From contig JAJDYI010000017.1 of assembly GCA_022825235.1 (NCBI GenBank), positions 62,001 to 126,000 of the forward strand: a DNA stretch of 64,000 bases. Direction: 5' to 3'. The stretch is from Alphaproteobacteria bacterium (GTDB taxonomy: Bacteria; Pseudomonadota; Alphaproteobacteria; TMED109). How positions within the stretch are numbered: the stretch's first letter is position 1; every line of letters begins with the position of its first letter. Positions 19,222 through 28,039 of the stretch are shown here, piece after piece. Position numbers and translations under genes: made by a program. A model generated the notes under the pieces. That model did not search any database. It was not told where the DNA came from and worked only from the letters and a program-made list of their open reading frames with translations.

Positions 19222-19645
19222 AGCCGGTCCCGAAGTGGTGGCCGGGCCAGCGATACTGGATACGGTGCGCGAGGCGGCCCGCGCGGCAGCGCCACAGGAG
19301 GCCTGCGGGCTGCTGCTCGGCCGCCACGAATCGGGACGGGTCGTGCTCAGCGCCTGTGTGCCGAGTCAGAACATCGCCGCCGAGCCGATTCGCCGGTTCG
19401 AAGTGGATCCCGCAGTCCGGCTCCGCGTGCAGCGCGAGACGCGTGACGGCGGCGAGGCCATGGTTGGCCTGTACCACTCCCACCCCGCCGGAACCGCGGT
19501 GCCGTCGGCCACGGATCGCGAGTGCCTGTACGAACCCGGGCTGGTGTGGCTGATCGCCGGGCGTGGCCCGCGCTGGACGATTCGGGCCTGGCTGGCCCTG
19601 CGGGACGATTTCCGCGAACTTCCCCTGATGGTTGCGGACGTCTGA
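19214..19645 (+). CDS. JAMM/MPN+ metallopeptidase (Mov34/MPN/PAD-1)
   Basis: A 143-aa protein with a complete JAMM motif: the glutamate in PQEACGLLLGR near residue 29, then YHSHPAG and, after the spacer, SATD (HxHPx...SxxD). This motif binds zinc and hydrolyses isopeptide or peptide bonds. Bacterial relatives cut sulfur-carrier proteins or their conjugates (as Mec+ of cysteine synthesis does), but others are uncharacterised. No sulfur-carrier (ThiS/MoaD) or ubiquitin-like gene is adjacent, so the substrate is open. Its ATG lies within the end of the small membrane-protein gene. It converges with tldD, leaving 7 bp between stops. Confidence 0.9.
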   Translation: MPEAGPEVVAGPAILDTVREAARAAAPQEACGLLLGRHESGRVVLSACVPSQNIAAEPIRRFEVDPAVRLRVQRETRDGGEAMVGLYHSHPAGTAVPSATDRECLYEPGLVWLIAGRGPRWTIRAWLALRDDFRELPLMVADV

Positions 19646-19652
19646 GCTTGCC

Positions 19653-21086
19653 TCAGGCGTCCGTGCCCCCGACAGTGAGACCTTCGACCAGCATCGTGGG
19701 CTGTCCGACGCCAACCGGCACCAGCTGCCCCTGCTTCCCGCAGCTGCCAATCCCGGGATCGAGCTGCAGGTCGTCGCCGATCAGCGTCGCCTTCTTGAGG
19801 ACTTCGAAGCCCGACCCGATCAGCGTTGCGCCCTTGACCGGGGCAGTGATCTTGCCGTCTTCGATCAGGTAGCTCTCGTTCGCCGAAAACACGAACTTCC
19901 CGTTGGTGATGTCGACCTGACCACCGGCGAAGCTCTTGGCGTAGAGGCCCTTCTTGACCGATCGCACGATCTCTTCCGGATCCCGGTCGCCGGCGAGCAT
20001 GATGGTGTTGCGCATCCGCGGCATGGGCTGATGGGCATAACTCTGCCGGCGCCCGTTGCCGGTGGACACGGTCCCCATCAGGCGGGCGTTCTGGCGGTCC
20101 TGCATGTAGCCGACGACGCGGCCGTGCTCGATCAGCGTCGTGTTCTGCGTGGGCGTCCCTTCGTCGTCCATCGTGAGCGAGCCCCGGCGTCCGTCGAGCG
20201 TCCCGTCATCGATGACCGTGATCGCTTCGTTGGCCACGCGTTCGCCCATGAGCGAGCTGAAGACACTGGTCTTCTTTCGGTTGAAGTCGCCCTCAAGACC
20301 ATGTCCGATGGCTTCGTGCAGCAGGATGCCGGGCCAGCCCGGACCGAGGACCACGTCCGTCTCGCCGGCAGGCGCGGCCCGCGCGTCAAGCAGGACCAGT
20401 GCCTGACGAAGCGCCTCGTCGATGTGGTGACCCCACGTATCGCGGTCCAGCAGCACGTCGTACCCGTGTCGCCCCCCCGATCCGTAGCTTCCGGATTCCA
20501 TTCGGTCGCCGTCACGTACGACCACGCTGACGTTGAGGCGCACCAGGGGCCGCACATCGGACGCGGCCGCCCCCCCGGCACGGATGATGCCCACCGACTG
20601 CTGTGAACCGGAGAGCGTGGCCGAGACCTGCTGGACCCGCGGGTCCAGGCCGCGAGCGTACCGGTCGATCTCCGAGAGGAGTTCCACCTTCTGCTGGAAC
20701 GGAACCGCCCCGATCGGGTCGTCGTCCCCGTAGCGACGCTCGTTGGCGAGTGGCGGCGCGAGTTCCAAGGTTCCCGATGCCCCGCGCGTGACGGACCGCA
20801 CGGTGTCTGCGGCGCGTCGAAGCGAATCGGTGCTGAGTTCAGAGGCATGGGCATAGCCCGTCCGTTCCCCGACTACCGCGCGCAGTCCGAACCCCTTGGC
20901 ATGGTGGAACGCGGCCGTGCGGATTTGCCCATCATCCAGCGTTAGGCTTTCGGAGCGCGCATTCTCGACGAAGAGCTCGCCGTCGTCGGCCCCGGTCAGG
21001 GCCTGCTCGACGATGGGCAGGGCCTGATCACGGTCCAAGCCGCCGAGATCCGTGAAAACGCTGCCGAGTGGGTCGGGGTGTGACAT
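19653..21086 (-). CDS. tldD: Metalloprotease TldD
   Basis: A 477-aa protein with the TldD zinc site HEAIGHGLEGDF (HExxxH, about residue 265) and a typical C-terminus (GSCGKQGQLVPVGVGQPT). The N-terminal nucleotide-binding-like fold has SESLTLDDGQIRTA. TldD with TldE/PmbA forms a heterodimeric protease that processes small peptides such as microcins and degrades CcdA. TldE is not encoded in the window, as is usual because the two genes are often unlinked. The ATG at 21086 gives normal family length. Confidence 0.95.
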   Translation of the reverse strand: MSHPDPLGSVFTDLGGLDRDQALPIVEQALTGADDGELFVENARSESLTLDDGQIRTAAFHHAKGFGLRAVVGERTGYAHASELSTDSLRRAADTVRSVTRGASGTLELAPPLANERRYGDDDPIGAVPFQQKVELLSEIDRYARGLDPRVQQVSATLSGSQQSVGIIRAGGAAASDVRPLVRLNVSVVVRDGDRMESGSYGSGGRHGYDVLLDRDTWGHHIDEALRQALVLLDARAAPAGETDVVLGPGWPGILLHEAIGHGLEGDFNRKKTSVFSSLMGERVANEAITVIDDGTLDGRRGSLTMDDEGTPTQNTTLIEHGRVVGYMQDRQNARLMGTVSTGNGRRQSYAHQPMPRMRNTIMLAGDRDPEEIVRSVKKGLYAKSFAGGQVDITNGKFVFSANESYLIEDGKITAPVKGATLIGSGFEVLKKATLIGDDLQLDPGIGSCGKQGQLVPVGVGQPTMLVEGLTVGGTDA

Positions 21087-21157
21087 GGGGGATCAGCTCC
21101 GCTGCAGACGGGATGGCATCAACGATATGGGGATTCCGGCGCGCGTTCTCCAGCCGC

Positions 21158-21793
21158 TCACGTCCCGACCCGAGACGAGGGACGGGCGTCGATGCCGGCC
21201 CGCCAACGTGCGAGGTGCTGGAGTGATTCGTCGGGCTGGGTCTTCACCATCCTCGCAAAGTTCACCGTGATGTACGCGGAGATGTCAGCCATGGAGAATG
21301 TCTTGCCGGCGACGAAGTGGCTGTCTTTCAGGCGGGCATTCAGGTCCTCGAACCAGAAACCGAGCCGTGCAAAGCCCCGTTCGGCGAGCGCCGGGATCTG
21401 GGCGAAGTTCCTAGGGCCGGCAATCGCGCGGTCCTCGAACCGCGGACTGGTGTTGCGGAGGGCTTCGGCTACGGCCTGCATGCCCTCGAGTTCCACCCGG
21501 CGGTGCCAGTTCTCGATCATGGCCTTCTCGAGGGGCGTGGTTCCGAACAGTGCCGGTTCCGGCTGGAGGGCCTCGAAGTACCTGCAAATGGCAACACTCT
21601 CAGTGATTTTCTGGCCGTCATCGAGCTCCAGGACCGGGACGGTCCGGAGCGAATTGACGGCCTCGTAGGCCGGTGCGAGGTTCGCGCCGTCGCGGATCGC
21701 GACCTCGACTTCCTCGACCTCGATGCCTTTTTCGGCAAGAAACATGTGGACCCGCCGGGGATTAGGTGCCGGCGCAAAGGTGTAAAGCTTCAT
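21158..21793 (-). CDS. Glutathione S-transferase family protein
   Basis: A 211-aa cytoplasmic GST. The thioredoxin-like N-terminal domain begins MKLYTFAPAPNPRRVHMFLAEKG, with the cis-proline region RTVPVLEL and the glutathione-contacting DGQKITESVAICRY. The helical C-terminal domain has FVAGKTFSMADISAYI. The usual N-terminal Ser/Cys/Tyr position holds Ala-Pro-Asn, so the catalytic side chain is not obvious. The ATG at 21793 was chosen over an extension starting at 21850 because conserved sequence starts immediately after it. Its substrate is unknown. It shares the strand with tldD and the hisC cluster but has gaps of 70-90 bp on both sides. Confidence 0.9.
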   Translation of the reverse strand: MKLYTFAPAPNPRRVHMFLAEKGIEVEEVEVAIRDGANLAPAYEAVNSLRTVPVLELDDGQKITESVAICRYFEALQPEPALFGTTPLEKAMIENWHRRVELEGMQAVAEALRNTSPRFEDRAIAGPRNFAQIPALAERGFARLGFWFEDLNARLKDSHFVAGKTFSMADISAYITVNFARMVKTQPDESLQHLARWRAGIDARPSSRVGT

Positions 21794-21886
21794 CGTTGAC
21801 TCCGGCGGGACAGACCTCTGCCTGCACCCACGTATTGCGACGCGACCCAATGTAGCAGGCGAATACCCGGAGCTGGCCGGCCGGTC

Positions 21887-22972
21887 CTAGGTCAGGAAGT
21901 CCGCGAGCGCCGCGGCGACGGCGCGGTTCTCCTCTTCGAGGCCGACGGTGAAGCGCAGGTGGTCAGGCAGGCCGTATTCGCCGACCCGGCGACCGAAGAT
22001 TCCCTGCCCCGCCAGGTGGTCGTAGGCGGCCGCCGCAGACTTTGGGCCGGCAGGATCGAATTCCGCGAGCACGAAGTTGGCGACGCCGGCGCGCACGCCG
22101 AGCCCGAGTTCCCGCAGCGCCACCTCCAGCCACGGCCGCCAGCGCCGGTTATGGTCCTGGGCTCGGGCCAGGAACTCGCGGTCGCGGATCGAGGCCATCC
22201 CGGCTGCCTGGGCGACGACGTTGACGTTGAAGGGGCCGCGTACCCGGTGCAGCACGTCGACGACGGACTCCGGACCGTACGCCCACCCAAGGCGCAGGCC
22301 AGCCAATCCGAAGATCTTCGAGAACGTCCGTGTCATGACCACGTTGGCCCCTGCGTCGACCAGGCGGCGCCCGTCGTCGTAGCCGTCCATCTCGACGTAC
22401 TCCGCGTATGCCGAATCGATCACCAAAACGCAGGAGTCCGGAAGCCCGGCGCGCAGTCGCTGGAGGTCGGCCAGATCCACGGCCGTGCCCGTCGGGTTGT
22501 TGGGATTGGCAATGAAGCAGACACGGGTCCGGGAGGTTGCCGCCGCCAGGAGGGCGTCGACATCGACCGTGAGATCCGTTTCGGGCGCCGTGACTGGGAC
22601 GGCTCCTGCGATCCGCGCCGCGATCGGGTACATCAGGAAGCCGTGCTGGCTGTAGAGGATTTCGTCGCCGGCGCCGGCGTATGCGATGGCGAGCAGGGCA
22701 AGCAACTCGTCCGAACCGTTGCCACAGACGATCCGGTCCGGGCGGAGACCATGCCGCTCGGCGATCGCCTCCCGCAGTGGGGTGGCGCCGGGTTCGGGGT
22801 AGCGGCTGAGGTCGTCGGCGGCGGCCCGGGCGGCCGCGATCGCCTTTGGATTGGCCCCGAGGGGCGTTTCATTGGAGGAAAGTTTGATGACCCGTCCGGC
22901 ATGCCCGGTCCCGGAACTGCCCGGCTTGTAGGGCGTGATGCCGAGGACTGACGGTCGCGGAACGGGTGCCAT
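21887..22972 (-). CDS. hisC: Histidinol-phosphate aminotransferase
   Basis: A 361-aa PLP enzyme of aminotransferase class I/II, HisC type. It has LSSNETPLGANP (about 31-42), GNGSDELL, NPNNPTGT and the Schiff-base lysine in TFSKIFGLAGLRLGW (about 220). The C-terminal arginine region is LRFTVGLEEEN. HisC converts imidazole-acetol phosphate to histidinol phosphate. Close relatives also act on aromatic and prephenate substrates. It is 3 bp downstream of an unknown gene that itself overlaps a CoA-transferase gene, so all three should be cotranscribed. In many alphaproteobacteria a hisC paralogue sits with aromatic-amino-acid genes, so an aromatic aminotransferase role is possible. Confidence 0.93.
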   Translation of the reverse strand: MAPVPRPSVLGITPYKPGSSGTGHAGRVIKLSSNETPLGANPKAIAAARAAADDLSRYPEPGATPLREAIAERHGLRPDRIVCGNGSDELLALLAIAYAGAGDEILYSQHGFLMYPIAARIAGAVPVTAPETDLTVDVDALLAAATSRTRVCFIANPNNPTGTAVDLADLQRLRAGLPDSCVLVIDSAYAEYVEMDGYDDGRRLVDAGANVVMTRTFSKIFGLAGLRLGWAYGPESVVDVLHRVRGPFNVNVVAQAAGMASIRDREFLARAQDHNRRWRPWLEVALRELGLGVRAGVANFVLAEFDPAGPKSAAAAYDHLAGQGIFGRRVGEYGLPDHLRFTVGLEEENRAVAAALADFLT

Positions 22973-22975
22973 GGA

Positions 22976-23374
22976 TCAGGATTCCGGTCGAGGGCGAGCC
23001 AACCTTACCGCGGCCTGGACCGCAAGTTCCGCCGTCCGGATACCAAAACCGTGGACTGCGGCCGCCGCGCAGCCCGCGAGATCGATGGGCGAATCATGAC
23101 CGGTCGGGAAGCTGTGCAGGTTGCGCTGACAGCAGAGCACAGTCGGCACGCGGGCAGTGCCGAGCAGTGCCCGAATGATCTCGGTCGTTCCGCCCACGGG
23201 CTCGCCGGGGAGCGCCAGCACGATCGCGTCGGCCCGGCCCATCGCCTCGGCCGTCCGACCACCGGCTGGTGGCGCGGTCTCGCCGGGGTCGAGGTCCATC
23301 ACCGTGAGGCGGACGTCCGCAGCATGCTCGGGCACCGGCTGCCCCCGTTCCTGCACGAGGAGAATGCGGGTCAT
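22976..23374 (-). CDS. Unknown protein, possibly a degenerate type II dehydroquinase fold
   Basis: A 132-aa product between the CoA-transferase gene (4-bp overlap) and hisC (3-bp gap), so very likely translated. It begins with a hydrophobic strand (TRILLVQE). The second half reads DAIVLALPGEPVG, then VPTVLCCQRNLHSF and HGFGIRTAELAVQAAVRL. This order resembles the back half of type II 3-dehydroquinate dehydratase (AroQ), which has a parallel strand, an NIHxR loop and GxGxxGYxLALRAL. The AroQ catalytic Tyr and N-terminal PNLN motif are not visible, so any homology would be to a non-catalytic relative. This is my own reading and is unverified by any search. Confidence 0.5.
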   Translation of the reverse strand: MTRILLVQERGQPVPEHAADVRLTVMDLDPGETAPPAGGRTAEAMGRADAIVLALPGEPVGGTTEIIRALLGTARVPTVLCCQRNLHSFPTGHDSPIDLAGCAAAAVHGFGIRTAELAVQAAVRLARPRPES

Positions 23375-24501
23375 GCCGATGTCAGCAGTGCGTTCGCCTC
23401 GCCGAGACTCGGCGCGCGGGTTGGCGCCCCGTCGCCGGCGGTACGCCGCGCGACCCCGTGCGCGAGCGGCACCGGAACGGCGGGGAGCTCGGTCCCGTTA
23501 CTGAGACCGATCCGGCCGTCGAAAATGCCGCGTTCGGCAAACTGGGGATCCTTGACCGCGTCCTCGAGCGACGGCACGAGCGTGCAGCACAGGTGTTTCG
23601 CGTCCTTCAGCTTGGGACGCCAGAAGTCGGAGGGACGGGCGGCGACCGCATCACGGATGCCCCGGCGGGTCGCCTCGGGGTCGCGGGTGTCGTCCCGGAG
23701 TGCCTCGGGTAGCTCGACCAGTTCGCAGAAACTGGCCCAGAAGTGGTCCTCCAGGGCGCCCAGCGCCAGCATGCCGCCGTCCGCCGTCGGGTAGAGGCCG
23801 TACCGTGGGCTTCCGCCCGTGAGCGGCAGTTCGTTCGGGGACGTCATCGTGCCCGTCGCCCAGCCGTGGGCGAGCGCCTGCCAGAGAAACGGGAACGTCT
23901 GCTCGGTCATGGCGATGTCGAGGAAGGCGCCGGCGCCGGAGCGGCGGGCGCGGTACAGGGCCAGGAGGATATTGATGACCGCGGGGTAGCTGCCGGCCCC
24001 GATGTCGGCGAGCTGGGTGTGCGGCAGGGTCGGTTGGCCGTCGCGGTCCGACGTGACTCCCAGGAGCCCGGCCTCGGCGACGTAGTTCAGGTCGTGACCG
24101 GCGACGTCGGCGCGCCTGCCGCGTTGACCGTAGCCGCTGATCGCACAGTAGATGCACCTGGGATTCGCCTGCTGCACGGCCTCGTAGCCGACCCCGAGGC
24201 GATCCATCACCCCGGGTCGGAACTGCTCGATCACGACATCGGCGGTTTCCACGAGCGCCAGCACGCGGGCGGCCGCGCCCGGTTCCTTGAGGTCGACCTC
24301 GATGCTCCGTTTGCCGCGGTTCAGCATCGCAAAAGGCACGCTCTCCCCATCGACGAACGGCGGGGCGTGGCGGATGGGGTCTCCGCCCGGCCGTTCGATC
24401 TTGATCACTTCGGCACCGGCCTCCGCCAGGACCAGTGTGGCCAGGGGACCCGGCAGCAAGGTCGTGAAGTCGAGGACTTTCACACCATCCAGAAACAGCA
24501 T
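23371..24501 (-). CDS. CoA transferase, CaiB/BaiF family (class III)
   Basis: About 376 aa with the family N-terminus LFLDGVKVLDFTTLLPGPLAT, CoA-binding segments (EVIKIERPGGDP, NRGKRSIEVDLK) and the catalytic aspartate region GHDLNYVAEAGLLG near 155. Class III transferases move CoA between carboxylic acids during degradation of, for example, carnitine, bile acids or methyl-branched acids. Related racemases use the same fold, so the reaction is not fixed by sequence. The ATG at 24501 matches family N-termini; 24546 is an alternative. The stop overlaps the next gene's start by 4 bp. A divergent secreted-protein gene begins about 110 bp away. Confidence 0.9.
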   Translation of the reverse strand: MLFLDGVKVLDFTTLLPGPLATLVLAEAGAEVIKIERPGGDPIRHAPPFVDGESVPFAMLNRGKRSIEVDLKEPGAAARVLALVETADVVIEQFRPGVMDRLGVGYEAVQQANPRCIYCAISGYGQRGRRADVAGHDLNYVAEAGLLGVTSDRDGQPTLPHTQLADIGAGSYPAVINILLALYRARRSGAGAFLDIAMTEQTFPFLWQALAHGWATGTMTSPNELPLTGGSPRYGLYPTADGGMLALGALEDHFWASFCELVELPEALRDDTRDPEATRRGIRDAVAARPSDFWRPKLKDAKHLCCTLVPSLEDAVKDPQFAERGIFDGRIGLSNGTELPAVPVPLAHGVARRTAGDGAPTRAPSLGEANALLTSA

Positions 24502-24609
24502 TCGCGCATCCCACTGGTCGACCGGCGTGGCCCGAGCACGATACATTGCAAGAGCCGATCAGTGGCAGTAAGCAGGCACCGTGGAATTCCGCCATCCCTC
24601 GAGGGTCGT

Positions 24610-24891
24610 ATGCGCAGGCGCCGTAAACTTGCCCATATCTTGCTGATCACGCTGATGGCCGCTCCGGCCGCCGCGATGATCGAATACGGACCGCTCGCCC
24701 GCGAAGCTGCGGTGGAAGCCGGATGCGTGGAACCCGAAATCCAGCGTCTGGGCAACGAGGGAGCAGCCATCATCTACACGATGGCCTGTTCGCCCGGCTC
24801 CGCCGTTTCCGACGGCCGCATCCGGTGCGAGCTGGAGGCGTGTCAGCTGGAAGATGATTCTCCGCCGGCGGGTGATGCGGAGACGGAGTAG
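24610..24891 (+). CDS. Small secreted four-cysteine protein
   Basis: A 93-aa product with an arginine-rich start (MRRRRKLAHI), a hydrophobic signal segment (LLITLMAAPAAA) and a mature part of about 70 residues. The mature part contains four cysteines (EAGC, TMAC, RIRC and EACQ), suggesting two disulfides in the periplasm. I recognise no family. GAGGG lies a few bases before the ATG. A much longer upstream in-frame reading is antisense to the CoA-transferase gene and was rejected. It is divergent from that gene and about 170 bp before the aldo/keto reductase. Confidence 0.6.
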   Translation: MRRRRKLAHILLITLMAAPAAAMIEYGPLAREAAVEAGCVEPEIQRLGNEGAAIIYTMACSPGSAVSDGRIRCELEACQLEDDSPPAGDAETE

Positions 24892-25059
24892 TCCCGGCCG
24901 CGCTGCACGCCTCGGCGCGTGCCTGCGGTTTGTGGGTAGTCGGTCACACGCCCGCAGGCGTCGAAGCTGCAAATACTGCTGCTACCGGGCGGGCTGCGAC
25001 GATCCGGCTGCTGGCAACGGTCCGGGCGGATGACTCGCCGAGGAAGGAGCGAAGGTCTG

Positions 25060-25968
25060 ATGGATCGCCGTGTGGTGTTGCAGGGAGTTGCAAGCGTCGC
25101 GGCCGCAACCATGCTTCCAGCCTCGGGTCGGGCAGCAGAGGCACCGGCCTGCCGGCGTCGGATTCCCAGCACGGGGGCAGAGATTCCAGCCGTGGGGATT
25201 GGCAGCTGGATCACGTTCAACGTCGGGTCGGACCCCGTGTTGCTGGATCGCTCCACTAGCGTGATTGCCGCCTTCCTGGAAGAGGGCGGCGGCGTGATCG
25301 ATTCATCGCCGATGTACGGCTCGTCGCAGGCCACGATCGGCTATGCCCTGGCGCAACTGGATGCCGCCGCCTCGGTGTTTTCGGCGGACAAGATCTGGAC
25401 GTCAGCGGCCGATGCCTCCGGGCAGCTGGCGGAGACCGGCGCGCGCTGGGGGACGAGCCGCTTTGACCTCCTGCAGGTACACAACCTGATCGACTGGCAG
25501 GCCAATCTCGAGCTGCTCTTCGCCCTGAAGGAGGCTGGGCAACTCGGCCATGTCGGGATCACGACGTCGCACGGCCGGCGCCACGATGAGCTGGAACGCA
25601 TCCTGGCCAGCCAGCCCGTCGATTTCGTGCAGTTGACCTACAACCTTGCCGATCGGGAAGCGGAAGCCCGTCTGCTGCCGCTGGCACGGGAGAAGGGGAT
25701 TGCGGTCATCGTCAACCGCCCGTTCCGCCGCGGTTCCTTGATCCGGGACCTCGATCGCGAGCCCTTGCCGGCGATGGCAGCTGAATTGGGGGCGGGGAGC
25801 TGGGCCCAGGTCCTGCTCAAGTTCATCCTGGGCCATCCCGCGACCACCTGCGTGATCCCGGCCACCACCCAGGTCGATCACGTGCGCGAGAATAAGGGCG
25901 TCGTGCGGGGTCCTCTGCCGAATGCGGCTATGCGACGGGAACTGGCTGCGTACTTTGACGATCTCTGA
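25060..25968 (+). CDS. Tat-exported aldo/keto reductase
   Basis: A 302-aa aldo/keto reductase with a twin-arginine leader (MDRRVVLQGVASVAAATM) and cleavage region SGRAAEA. The AKR tetrad is visible: Asp in VIDSSPMYG, Tyr in MYGSS, Lys in ADKIWTSA and His in LLQVHNLID. A C-terminal NADPH-site region, VIPATTQVDH, is also present. Periplasmic AKRs are uncommon because NAD(P)H is cytoplasmic, so the cofactor source is a question. The ATG at 25060 has AGGAAGGAG upstream; an in-frame start at 25030 would push the RR motif deeper. The stop is 2 bp from the start of the DUF6064 membrane-protein gene. Confidence 0.88.
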   Translation: MDRRVVLQGVASVAAATMLPASGRAAEAPACRRRIPSTGAEIPAVGIGSWITFNVGSDPVLLDRSTSVIAAFLEEGGGVIDSSPMYGSSQATIGYALAQLDAAASVFSADKIWTSAADASGQLAETGARWGTSRFDLLQVHNLIDWQANLELLFALKEAGQLGHVGITTSHGRRHDELERILASQPVDFVQLTYNLADREAEARLLPLAREKGIAVIVNRPFRRGSLIRDLDREPLPAMAAELGAGSWAQVLLKFILGHPATTCVIPATTQVDHVRENKGVVRGPLPNAAMRRELAAYFDDL

Positions 25969-25970
25969 CC

Positions 25971-26642
25971 ATGCGATGGCTGGACTACCGGCTGCACGAT
26001 TTCCTGCTCTTTGCCCCGGATACGTACTGGCGTCTATTTGAACAGGCGAACCAGGCAGTCTGGCCGTTCCCGCTGATCATTCCGCTCCTGCTCGCCTGCT
26101 GTCTCGCTGCTCGTCGGCGGTTCGCCGGCGCCGTTCCCTACCTCGTGACGGGTCTCCTGGCAGCCGCCTGGGTCTGGTGCGGCGGCTATTTTGTTGGGCG
26201 CTGGTACGCCCCGGTCAACTGGCTGGCGACCTACACTGTCCCGGCCTTCTATCTGCAGGCCCTGCTTCTCCTGTGGTTCGGAATGTTCCGGAATGGCTTT
26301 GGTGGACAACCGGTTACTGGCGCTCGCCGGGTGGTGGGTTGGACCCTGACTGCAGGAGCGTTGCTTCTCTATCCGCTGGCAGTGCTTCCCCGCGGCCAAG
26401 GTGTGATGGCCGGGGAATTTGCCGGCACGGCTCCTGACCCGACGGCGATCGCCACGCTTGGCCTGTGTCTGCTGACACGGCAGCCGGCGGTTACTGCCTG
26501 CCTTCCCATTCCGTTGCTGGTGTGTGCCGCAAGTTTTCTGACTCTTCGAGCCATGGAGAGCTGGCAGGCTTGGCTGTTGCTGGCAGCTGCCGCAGCGACA
26601 CTCGGGGTGCTCGCTACGAGCTCGAGCTCAAGGGTGCGATAG
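25971..26642 (+). CDS. DUF6064-family integral membrane protein
   Basis: A 223-aa inner-membrane protein starting MRWLDYRLHDFLLFAPDTYWRLF, a segment typical of DUF6064 proteins. About six or seven hydrophobic helices follow, for example FPLIIPLLLACCLAA, VVGWTLTAGALLLYPLAVL and WLLLAAAAATLGVLA. The function of the family is unknown. It follows the Tat aldo/keto reductase after only 2 bp, so the two are cotranscribed and may work together at the membrane. Confidence 0.85.
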   Translation: MRWLDYRLHDFLLFAPDTYWRLFEQANQAVWPFPLIIPLLLACCLAARRRFAGAVPYLVTGLLAAAWVWCGGYFVGRWYAPVNWLATYTVPAFYLQALLLLWFGMFRNGFGGQPVTGARRVVGWTLTAGALLLYPLAVLPRGQGVMAGEFAGTAPDPTAIATLGLCLLTRQPAVTACLPIPLLVCAASFLTLRAMESWQAWLLLAAAAATLGVLATSSSSRVR

Positions 26643-26781
26643 CACGGTCTGGTTTGCGGCAGGCCGCGACGGCGCGGCCGATCCGCCCTTGGAATGCAGC
26701 TGGTCCGGCCAGCGGACCGGTTCCGCCCGCTGTTCGATCAGGCAGGACAGAAAGTTCGGGCGCCAGTCGGTGTCCGACTCC

Positions 26782-27090
26782 TCAGCGTTCCAGAATCACC
26801 TCGAATCCTTCGAACTGGGGGTGCCCCAAGTAGAGCTGGTGCCTTGACCCTGCGGCGGCATGGGCCTTTCGGAAGGCCTCCGATCGGGTCCAGGCGGTAA
26901 AGGCATCCCTGTCACTCCACACCGTGTGCGACGAATACAGGGTGTGGTCCTCTGCCTCTGGCCCCCGCAGCAGGTGGAACTCCCGGAATCCCCGCACCCT
27001 CTTGAGATGCGTGTCGCGTCCTGCCCAGAGCGTCTCGAACTCTGCCTCCCGCCCCTTGACCACCTTGAAACGATTCATGGCGATGAACAT
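26782..27090 (-). CDS. IsdG-type heme-degrading monooxygenase
   Basis: A 102-aa ABM-fold protein. The three catalytic residues of IsdG/IsdI (Asn7, Trp67, His77 in Staphylococcus) have counterparts at Asn6 (IAMNRFKV), Trp67 (FTAWTRS) and His77 (FRKAHAAA) with the same spacing. The fit to a non-canonical heme oxygenase is therefore good. Such enzymes open the porphyrin in the cytoplasm and release iron. It stands on the same strand as HmuS and the TonB heme receptor, about 950 bp downstream of them, supporting a shared role in heme-iron use. Other ABM proteins, such as quinone monooxygenases, remain possible. Confidence 0.85.
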   Translation of the reverse strand: MFIAMNRFKVVKGREAEFETLWAGRDTHLKRVRGFREFHLLRGPEAEDHTLYSSHTVWSDRDAFTAWTRSEAFRKAHAAAGSRHQLYLGHPQFEGFEVILER

Positions 27091-28039
27091 TGCCCGGCAC
27101 TCCTAGGATGACGAACCGGCGCTAATCTCGGCGACCGGCATTTGGAAGGGGTTGGCGCAAGCAGAGCGAGGGCGGACCTTCATCGGTCTACGGACCCGCT
27201 CGAATTCACGCCGGGAAACCCTGTGAAACGTGGACGGTAGTCGGTACCTGCCGCGAGTGCTGGCGCGACCGAATGCGAACTGATGGCGTGTAGCGCACCT
27301 CGCCGAGACCCGGCCGGTGTTCCCGATGCCCCAGTCAGCTGGCTCCGAGCGATGACTGCACGCTTCCGCTCCAACCGCGGGCGCCAATTGGAAAGGCGCG
27401 TCCCCCCGGACCTGTCCATGCACTTTCGGCCGGGAGGGCACGTCTTCGCGGACAGCGCATTGTGCACGGGGTCTGCCGGCGGCAACAGCCGCTTCGAAGC
27501 CGTCAGTTGCTTCGGTTCCAGGCACGGGAGGCTTGGTAGGTCAAGACGTATTCCCGGTGTGACGGGCGTGATTCTCGTCGCGGTGGCGGAGCGTGGGGCT
27601 GAGATCGACATTCGCCGGTCCTTTGGGAGCAAGACGCCGGAACGTTCGAGCCCGGTTTCCGAGCGAGGCCAAGGTCCGGTCATCAAACGGGGTCGTCATC
27701 GGCGCCACTTCACCGGGCGGATCTGCAAAGTCTCGCCTGATGGTGCTGTTCTTGACACCGTCGGCGCGCGCGGGTCTTGAATGATCCCCGATCCGTTTTC
27801 CACCGTCAGGATGCGGGGTCCGCTCCTGTCGTGGCGCTACCAGGATGATCCGGGAGCGAGAACGACCGCTTGCGAGGTCCTCCAGCCCTGCGGGCATTAC
27901 CGCCAGACGTGCGGCGAGTGACCGATGCTGGGGCCTTCCACGGCTCGGCGCCGGGCTCGGTCTCATCCGCGACGCATCGCCCCATTCCGGGTGCCCAGCG
28001 TTCCGCGGCCGACAATGCGCTGTGGCGACCCCAGGCGAC
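27091..28039. other. Long intergenic region in the heme locus
   Basis: About 950 bp between the heme monooxygenase start and the HmuS stop, both minus strand. Open frames of 60-170 codons exist on both strands but are rich in Arg, Ser and Pro and show no domain, membrane helices or coupled starts. hmuTUV or tonB-type genes, which might be expected, are absent. It may be decayed sequence plus a promoter for the monooxygenase. Confidence 0.5.

Noticed and set aside
21959-22951. A 330-aa plus-strand frame over hisC
   Set aside because: It is the antisense shadow of a conserved aminotransferase.
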